DNA of 7,230 nt from an uncultured Actinomycetes bacterium (GTDB taxonomy: Bacteria; Actinomycetota; Acidimicrobiia; Acidimicrobiales; RAAP-2): positions 1 to 7,230 of the forward strand of contig CAIKFN010000190.1 in assembly GCA_903826715.1 (NCBI GenBank), given 5' to 3'. How positions within the stretch are numbered: the first letter of the stretch is position 1; each line of letters begins with the position of its first letter. Below the pieces are notes generated by a model. It was given only the letters and a program-made list of their open reading frames with translations, had not been told where the DNA came from and did no database searches. Both the position numbers and the translations under genes were made by a program. Shown here in pieces: positions 1 to 4,506 of the stretch.

Positions 1-96
1 CCCGGAGGATCCGTACGAGACCAGGAAGTTATTGATGCGGCGAATGCAGCCGGTATCGTAATGATGCTCACCGGTGAGCGTCACTTCCGTCATTAG
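1..96 (+). CDS. purH: PurH C-terminus (AICAR transformylase / IMP cyclohydrolase), 5'-truncated by the window
   Basis: The window opens in frame 1 with 31 codons and a TAG stop. The encoded tail contains GGSVRDQEVIDAAN and ends TGERHFRH, which is the characteristic end of the bifunctional purine enzyme PurH. PurH performs the last two steps of IMP synthesis: formylation of AICAR with 10-formyl-tetrahydrofolate, then ring closure. Only the end of the transformylase domain is present, so nothing can be said about catalytic residues. The stop overlaps the Shine-Dalgarno sequence of folD, whose product makes the 10-formyl-THF that PurH uses. Identification rests on a short but very distinctive tail. 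Confidence 0.9.
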   Translation, partial: PGGSVRDQEVIDAANAAGIVMMLTGERHFRH

Positions 97-99
97 GAG
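95..99 (+). promoter_or_regulatory. Ribosome binding site of folD (AGGAG)
   Basis: AGGAG lies 4 nt before the ATG at 104 and shares two bases with the purH TAG stop. It decides the folD start. The frame is open further upstream to a GTG at 74, but that start would lie inside purH, and the FolD family begins close to the MTAELLDG segment. Confidence 0.75.
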
Positions 100-103
100 T
101 CCC

Positions 104-958
104 ATGACAGCTGAACTACTTGATGGAGAGCGCCTAGCTGGACGCATCAAGATGGAACTCGCCGACCGTGTGTCACGACTAAAAGCAGGAGGGCGAAGCG
201 TAGGGCTCGGAACAGTGCTGGTTGGAGACGACGGCCCGAGTGCGAAGTACGTTGCGATGAAGCACGCGGACTGTGAAGAAATCGGGATCTCTTCATTTCA
301 CGAACACCTACCATCAAGTGCAACGCAGTCTGACGTTGAAAAAGTAATCGACCGCTTTAACGCTGACTCGAACGTACACGCAATCCTGGTGCAACTTCCA
401 ATGCCTGCTGGCATCAACGAAGAACAAATTCTCCTTCGCATCAACCCCGACAAAGACGTTGACGGGCTACACCCAGTAAATCTCGGGCGCCTCGTAATGG
501 GCGCACCCGGTCCACTTCCGTGCACCCCAGCAGGAATTGTTGAATTGCTCATGGCGCACAAAGTTCCAGTTGAAGGAAAGCACGTGGTCATCATTGGACG
601 CGGACTCACCATTGGTCGCCCGCTCTCACTTCTTCTTGCCATGCGACGTCCAGGCTGCAACGCAGCAGTAACTGTTGTGCACACCGGGGTAGAAGACATG
701 GCATCCATTGTTAAAACCGCCGACGTCATTGTGGCGGCGGCGGGCGTTGCGGGGCTCGTAACACCAGACATGGTCAAGCCCGGGGCGGCGGTAGTTGGTG
801 CTGGGACTAGTTGGTTGGGCAAGAAACTAATGAGTGACGTAAATGAAGACGTTGCCAGCGTTGCGGGTTGGATCACGCCACGCATCGGTGGCGTTGGACC
901 AATGACTCGTGCAATGCTGTTACGCAACGCTGTACTAGCTGCGGAGAAGATTCGATGA
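104..958 (+). CDS. folD: Bifunctional methylenetetrahydrofolate dehydrogenase / methenyltetrahydrofolate cyclohydrolase FolD
   Basis: A cytosolic enzyme that converts 5,10-methylene-THF to 5,10-methenyl-THF with NAD(P)+, then hydrolyses it to 10-formyl-THF. It has 284 residues from the ATG at 104, the normal family length. Visible signatures are the Y49-x3-K53 catalytic pair in KYVAMKHADCEEIG, VQLPMP around residues 96-101 with Q97, DKDVDG at 116-121, PCTPAG at 139-144, the Rossmann loop GRGLTIGRP at 165-173 and the closing GGVGPMTR at 262-269. The GRG(V/L)T(V/I)GRP loop is the form familiar from actinobacteria, instead of the GRSxxVGxP of proteobacteria. The region around 230-238 (VVGAGTSWL) lacks the usual DVG found there in the family. 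The stop overlaps the start of the next gene (ATGA). The gene follows purH directly, and the two proteins share the 10-formyl-THF pool. Confidence 0.95.
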   Translation: MTAELLDGERLAGRIKMELADRVSRLKAGGRSVGLGTVLVGDDGPSAKYVAMKHADCEEIGISSFHEHLPSSATQSDVEKVIDRFNADSNVHAILVQLPMPAGINEEQILLRINPDKDVDGLHPVNLGRLVMGAPGPLPCTPAGIVELLMAHKVPVEGKHVVIIGRGLTIGRPLSLLLAMRRPGCNAAVTVVHTGVEDMASIVKTADVIVAAAGVAGLVTPDMVKPGAAVVGAGTSWLGKKLMSDVNEDVASVAGWITPRIGGVGPMTRAMLLRNAVLAAEKIR

Positions 959-1323
959 CCGAAAAAGACCAATACGGGCGTGAGTTCGATAAGAGGCCGT
1001 GGGGAAATTTCACGGTACTCGACGAGACCGCCTTTGATCACAAGGTCAAGCGCATTGTTGTCGATCCTCATATGCGTCTCAGTTACCAGCAGCACTCCAA
1101 GCGCGCTGAACACTGGTTCATAGTTTCTGGAACTGCGATTGTCACGCTCGATGGCATCGAGCACGAAGTGTCTGAGGGCGAGAGCATTGACATCAAACTT
1201 GGTCAAGCGCACCGCTGCGAAAACAGAACCGACAAGCCAGTTGTGTTTATTGAAGTGCAGCACGGCTCTTACTTCGGAGAAGATGACATTGTTCGTCTCG
1301 AAGATGATTTCGGTCGCGAATAG
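955..1323 (+). CDS. Stand-alone cupin of the type II mannose-6-phosphate isomerase family
   Basis: A 122-residue single-domain cupin matching the isomerase domain that is normally the C-terminal third of ManC/type II PMI proteins. Visible signatures are RPWGNFTVL at 14-22, the VKRIVVDP strand at 31-38, LSYQQHSKRAEHWFIVSG at 42-59, the second cupin motif GQAHRCEN at 83-90 and the closing IEVQHGSYFGEDDIVRLEDDFGR. Likely metal ligands are Q45, H47, E52 and H86, as in the family. No guanylyltransferase domain is present or encoded nearby. The ATG at 955 overlaps the folD stop and has GGAG at 943-946, 8 nt upstream; the frame is open further upstream, but inside folD. Family function suggests mannose-6-P/fructose-6-P isomerisation or another sugar-phosphate reaction, but stand-alone members are poorly characterised and the folate neighbours do not explain it. 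Family is confident; substrate is unknown. Confidence 0.85.
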   Translation: MTEKDQYGREFDKRPWGNFTVLDETAFDHKVKRIVVDPHMRLSYQQHSKRAEHWFIVSGTAIVTLDGIEHEVSEGESIDIKLGQAHRCENRTDKPVVFIEVQHGSYFGEDDIVRLEDDFGRE

Positions 1324-1326
1324 TCC

Positions 1327-2178
1327 GTGCGCATTGATGCTTTATTAGCCAAGGGTGTTACTCGTTCATTCGAGTATTTTCCACCGAAGTCTGACGCTGA
1401 AAGCGCTCAGCTCTCTACGACACTTCGTGAACTCGAAGATCTAAGCCCATCATTTGTTTCTGTCACCTACCGCGGAGGACGAGAATCTCGCCAGCGCACA
1501 TTTGACCTTGTAACGCAGATTGAAAAAACAGATCACATCACTGCCATGGCGCACCTGATTTGTGTTGGTCACACAAAAAATGAGATGCGCGAAATTCTTG
1601 GAAACTATAAGTCTGCCGGTGTTGAAAATGTCATGGCGCTTGGCGGCGACATTCCTGATGACCCAGCTCTCGTGGCTTCAGAATTTACCCACGCACTTGA
1701 TCTGGTGGAGCTCGCACGTGAAGTTGGGGGATTTTCAATTGGTGTGGCTGCTCACCCGCAGGGCCACCCACGCTCACCCGACATTGCGAGTGACCGAAAG
1801 TTTTTGGCGCAGAAAATGGGGCTTGCAGACTTTGCCGTGACGCAACTTCTCTTTGAACCAGGTGAGTGGACTGGTCTTGTTAGTGAATTAGGCGAGCTGG
1901 GTGTGTCTAAGCCAGTGCTTCCCGGGATCATGCCAGTAACGACGCTCGCTGGTATTGGGCGAATGTCGAAGATGGGCTCTGACGTGCCAAAAGCTCTCAT
2001 CGAGCGACTTCAGAACGCTGACGTAAAAGGTGGCCCAGACGCTGTTCGCCAAGAGGGAATCAGCGCCGCCATAGAGCTTTGTGAGTCACTTTTAGGTGCT
2101 GGTGCGCCTGGTCTGCACTTCTACACTTTGAACCGCTCTACGGCTACCAGAGAGATCCATAACGCCTTATTTTCTTAG
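1327..2178 (+). CDS. metF: Methylenetetrahydrofolate reductase (MetF-type TIM barrel)
   Basis: A 283-residue protein of the MetF family, which reduces 5,10-methylene-THF to 5-methyl-THF for methionine synthesis, normally with bound FAD. Family landmarks in order are FEYFPPK at 15-21 (catalytic Glu16), FVSVTYRGG at 43-51 (T47), ALGGDIP at 104-110 (D108), FSIGVAAHPQGHP at 136-148, FAVTQLLFE at 169-177 (Q173), LPGIMPVT at 198-205 and FYTLNRS at 265-271 (N269). Several are variants: the VTYGAG loop is VTYRGG, the usual LRGD is LGGD, and HPExHP is HPQGHP. The length is normal and the key Glu, Asp and Gln are kept. The GTG at 1327 is chosen because the next in-frame ATG falls beyond residue 70. No Shine-Dalgarno is visible; the start lies one codon after the cupin TAG in the same frame, so coupled translation is likely. 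Confidence 0.88.
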   Translation: MRIDALLAKGVTRSFEYFPPKSDAESAQLSTTLRELEDLSPSFVSVTYRGGRESRQRTFDLVTQIEKTDHITAMAHLICVGHTKNEMREILGNYKSAGVENVMALGGDIPDDPALVASEFTHALDLVELAREVGGFSIGVAAHPQGHPRSPDIASDRKFLAQKMGLADFAVTQLLFEPGEWTGLVSELGELGVSKPVLPGIMPVTTLAGIGRMSKMGSDVPKALIERLQNADVKGGPDAVRQEGISAAIELCESLLGAGAPGLHFYTLNRSTATREIHNALFS

Positions 2179-2181
2179 GTG

Positions 2182-2227
2182 TTTTGGGGCAACACTCGAT
2201 TTTGGATTATTAGAATTCTCGTAGGAT
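2182..2227 (+). promoter_or_regulatory. Possible promoter of mdh
   Basis: The 130-bp gap between metF and mdh (2179-2308) is AT-richer than its flanks. It holds two hexamers resembling a sigma-70-type -10 box, TAGAAT at 2211-2216 and TAGGAT at 2222-2227. A -35 element is not clear: TTTTGG at 2200-2205 is 16 nt before TAGGAT but is a poor match. A start near 2234 would give a leader of about 75 nt. No terminator hairpin follows metF, so readthrough from the folate operon is also possible. Confidence 0.35.
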
Positions 2228-2308
2228 AGACGGGGCAACTGAAGTTATGTGCTCTGTATTCGCATCAGTAAACGATGTTCACTCGTAAATAGAACAGTAA
2301 GGAAAATA

Positions 2309-3298
2309 ATGAAATCCCCACTACACGTCACCGTCACGGGTGCTGCTGGACAAATTGGCTACCAGTTGTTGTTTCGCATCGCGTCAGGTCAGCTTCTAGG
2401 ACCAGACCAGCCAGTCGTTCTACGACTCCTCGAAATCGAGCCAGCCATGAAGTCGCTCGAAGGCGTTGTTATGGAACTCGACGACTGCGCATTTCCACTT
2501 CTTACAGGAATTGAAGCAACGTCAAGTCTGGACCACGCATTCACCAACACCAACTGGGCACTGCTCGTTGGGTCAATTCCACGTAAGGCTGGCATGGAGC
2601 GTGCTGACCTTCTAAACGTGAACGGTGGCATCTTTAAGCCCCAGGGGCAAGCCATTGCAAAGAATGCAGCATCTGATGTTCGCGTTCTCGTAGTGGGTAA
2701 CCCTTGCAATACGAACTGCCTTATTGCACGTTCAAACGCCTTGGAAGTCCCTGCAGACCGCTGGTTCGCAATGACACGTCTTGACCAGAACCGTGCTGAA
2801 ACGCAGATCGCAAAGAAAGCTGGCGTTTCTGTAGCTGGTGTGAAGAACCTCGCCATCTGGGGTAACCACTCAGCAACGCAGTTCCCAGACTTTGCGAACA
2901 CGACTGTTGACGGAAAATCAGTTCCAACAGCAATCACTGACGGTGCATGGCTACAGGGTGAATTCATCACTACTGTGCAAAAGCGTGGAGCAGCAATCAT
3001 CGAAGCTCGTGGACTCAGTTCTGCAGCTTCAGCAGCGAATGCTGCAATTGACACTGTTGTGAGTCTCACTACACCAACCGCCGCTGACGACTGTGTTTCA
3101 GTTGCTGTTACGTCAAACGGTGAATACGGAGTTCCAGAGGGTCTTACCTTCGGATTCCCAGTTCAGGCTGATGGCAATGGCGCATGGAAGGTCAAGGAAG
3201 GTTTCAACCTCGATGACTTTGCAAAGGACCGCATCAAGATCACCACTGATGAACTTATCGGTGAGCGTGACGACGTGAAGAAGCTCGGACTTATCTAA
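2309..3298 (+). CDS. mdh: Malate dehydrogenase (NAD-dependent, cytosolic type)
   Basis: Interconverts malate and oxaloacetate with NAD in the TCA cycle, in the cytoplasm. It has 329 residues, the usual length for the cytosolic-type bacterial MDH. Landmarks are the Rossmann loop TGAAGQIGY at 10-18; E42 in LRLLEIEP, the acidic residue after the second strand that favours NAD over NADP; the mobile loop SIPRKAGMERADLL at 89-102 with substrate-binding R92 and R98; GNPCNTN at 130-136 (N131); TRLDQNRA at 157-163 with D159 and R162; and WGNHSATQ at 184-191 with catalytic H187. The ATG at 2309 is preceded by AAGGAA at 2299-2304. The frame stays open upstream to a GTG at 2249, but that extension has no MDH-like residues. 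A strong hairpin terminator follows directly, and the gene converges with the sdh operon. Confidence 0.96.
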   Translation: MKSPLHVTVTGAAGQIGYQLLFRIASGQLLGPDQPVVLRLLEIEPAMKSLEGVVMELDDCAFPLLTGIEATSSLDHAFTNTNWALLVGSIPRKAGMERADLLNVNGGIFKPQGQAIAKNAASDVRVLVVGNPCNTNCLIARSNALEVPADRWFAMTRLDQNRAETQIAKKAGVSVAGVKNLAIWGNHSATQFPDFANTTVDGKSVPTAITDGAWLQGEFITTVQKRGAAIIEARGLSSAASAANAAIDTVVSLTTPTAADDCVSVAVTSNGEYGVPEGLTFGFPVQADGNGAWKVKEGFNLDDFAKDRIKITTDELIGERDDVKKLGLI

Positions 3299-3305
3299 AG
3301 ATATA

Positions 3306-3342
3306 AAAAATCCCCCTCGGTTAATTACCGAGGGGGATTTTT
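3306..3342. terminator. Bidirectional intrinsic terminator between mdh and the sdh operon
   Basis: A perfect inverted repeat: the 15-nt arm AAAAATCCCCCTCGG at 3306-3320, a 7-nt loop TTAATTA, and the fully complementary arm at 3328-3342 ending in TTTTT. The A-run on one side and T-run on the other make it a Rho-independent terminator on both strands. It begins 8 nt after the mdh stop and ends 12 nt before the last codon of the SCP2-like gene, so it serves both convergent units. Confidence 0.92.
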
Positions 3343-3354
3343 GCTTTAGTAGAA

Positions 3355-3723
3355 CTACTGACTCAGTGGATGAGCGTTCTGTAGCCAGCTGAGCAGAGGG
3401 ACAATCTTGTTGATGTCGCCACGAACCTTGACACGTCCTTCGCGAATTGCAGCTGAGCTGTCAAACGTCCCAGCGCTGAGTGCTGCTGCATCAACGTAGG
3501 TGAGACGAAGTAGCGCGTCAGCCATCAAGTGGTCTCCAGCATCTACTGAAGCGCCGTCAGATGACATTGTGAAGGTCATGGCGTGAGGGACTGCACTTGG
3601 GGCATCTTCGAATTCAAGGACAACACGGTAGGTTGACCCCGCTTCACCAAACGGCACTGGTCCCGCTTGGTGAAGTGATTCATTAAGACTCTCGAACCAT
3701 TCATTCGAGAGAAAGTCAGCCAC
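3355..3723 (-). CDS. SCP2 (sterol carrier protein 2)-like domain protein
   Basis: A small 122-residue soluble protein with no signal peptide or membrane segment, resembling single-domain SCP2 proteins that bind lipids or acyl chains in a hydrophobic tunnel. It starts ADFLSNEWFESL, like many bacterial SCP2 proteins. The recognisable part is residues 68-107, where ADALLRLTYVDAAALSAGT is followed by AAIREGRVKVRGDINKI: the pattern of a strand, a helix with an 'xG' turn, then G-x-V-x-V-x-G-D. The GTG start at 3723 is one codon downstream of the sdhB stop and in the same frame. No Shine-Dalgarno is seen, so it probably depends on translation of sdhB. Position as last gene of the sdh operon suggests co-expression with complex II; a lipid or quinone-related role would be speculation. 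Ligand unknown. Confidence 0.72.
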   Translation of the reverse strand: MADFLSNEWFESLNESLHQAGPVPFGEAGSTYRVVLEFEDAPSAVPHAMTFTMSSDGASVDAGDHLMADALLRLTYVDAAALSAGTFDSSAAIREGRVKVRGDINKIVPLLSWLQNAHPLSQ

Positions 3724-3726
3724 GGC

Positions 3727-4506
3727 TTATGGCGCTGGCTGTACTGAAGCCTCGGCGGAGGTCTTCTTAGTCTGGCGACGGATCTTTCGACCTAACCATG
3801 CAACTGGGTCATAGTTCGCAGCAACAACGCGTTCCTTAAGCGGAATGATTGCGTTGTCAGTGATGTGAATACCCTCAGGGCACACCTCGGTGCAGCACTT
3901 AGTGATGTTGCAGTAACCAAGTCCCATTTCTTCACGAACAAATTCACGTCGATCATTCGTGTCGAGTGGGTTCATCTCCAACTCGGCAATACGAATAAAG
4001 AAACGTGGACCGGCGTAGTTGGTCTTGTTGTCTTCGTGGTCACGAATCACGTGGCAAACGTCCTGGCAGAGGAAGCATTCAATGCATTTACGGAATTCTT
4101 GGCTTCGCTCAACGTCTTCTTGCATCAAGCGGTATCCGCCCTCAGGCACTGGCTTTGGCAGCAGTGCAGGAATCTTGGCGGCCATGGCGTAGTTAAACGA
4201 CACGTCAGTTACAAGGTCACGAATGATTGGGAACGTCTTCATTGGGGTAACCGTTACTGGCCCCTCTGGAAGCGTGTCCATACGCGTCATGCACATAAGT
4301 CGAGGCTTACCGTTGATTTCAGCAGAACATGATCCACACTTACCGGCCTTGCAGTTCCAACGGCACGCGAGGTCTGGTGCTTCAGTTGCTTGAATGCGGT
4401 GAATAACGTCTAGGACTACTTCATTGTCGTTCTGCTCAATGGTGTAGTTCTGGAACTCTCCACCCGACGCGTCACCGCGCCAAATTCGCATTGTTACATC
4501 AGCCAT
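3727..4506 (-). CDS. sdhB: Succinate dehydrogenase iron-sulfur subunit SdhB (Sdh1 type)
   Basis: The electron-transfer subunit of complex II, passing electrons from the SdhA flavin through three Fe-S clusters to the membrane subunit. It has 259 residues. The N-terminal ferredoxin-like domain carries C52, C57, C60 (NCKAGKCGSC) and C72 (RLMC) for [2Fe-2S]. The C-terminal domain has CIECFLCQDVC at 141-151 and CNITKCCTEVCPEG at 199-212. By alignment with E. coli SdhB, C141, C144, C147 and C209 would bind [4Fe-4S], and C151, C199 and C205 [3Fe-4S]. Two further cysteines, C48 and C204, sit beside ligands. MRIWRGDASGG at the start and RWNCKAGKCGSC resemble actinobacterial Sdh1 proteins. The ATG shares one base with the sdhA stop (TAATG). 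The C-terminal tail after about residue 245 is polar and probably disordered. Confidence 0.95.
   Translation of the reverse strand: MADVTMRIWRGDASGGEFQNYTIEQNDNEVVLDVIHRIQATEAPDLACRWNCKAGKCGSCSAEINGKPRLMCMTRMDTLPEGPVTVTPMKTFPIIRDLVTDVSFNYAMAAKIPALLPKPVPEGGYRLMQEDVERSQEFRKCIECFLCQDVCHVIRDHEDNKTNYAGPRFFIRIAELEMNPLDTNDRREFVREEMGLGYCNITKCCTEVCPEGIHITDNAIIPLKERVVAANYDPVAWLGRKIRRQTKKTSAEASVQPAP

Noticed and set aside
74..103. Upstream GTG extension of folD
   Set aside because: It would lie within purH and lacks the spacing of the AGGAG Shine-Dalgarno, which fits the ATG at 104 and the family N-terminus.
298..1263. Long open frame (321 codons) on the minus strand opposite folD and the cupin
   Set aside because: It lies antisense to two confidently identified genes, spans their junction, is rich in Arg/Ser/Thr/Pro as expected for a shadow frame, and shows no family motif.
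2265..2286. Possible small hairpin (ACGA...TCGT) in the mdh leader
   Set aside because: Only four pairs around a seven-base loop; too weak to call a riboswitch or attenuator.
2249..2308. Upstream GTG extension of mdh by 20 residues
   Set aside because: The added residues do not resemble an MDH N-terminus, and AAGGAA sits at the right distance from the ATG at 2309.
2389..3069. 226-codon open frame on the minus strand inside mdh
   Set aside because: It is opposite the conserved MDH coding sequence and has no recognisable motif; it is explained by the codon usage of mdh.
3865..4332. 155-codon open frame on the plus strand inside sdhB
   Set aside because: It is antisense to the cluster-binding part of SdhB and has no domain-like pattern.
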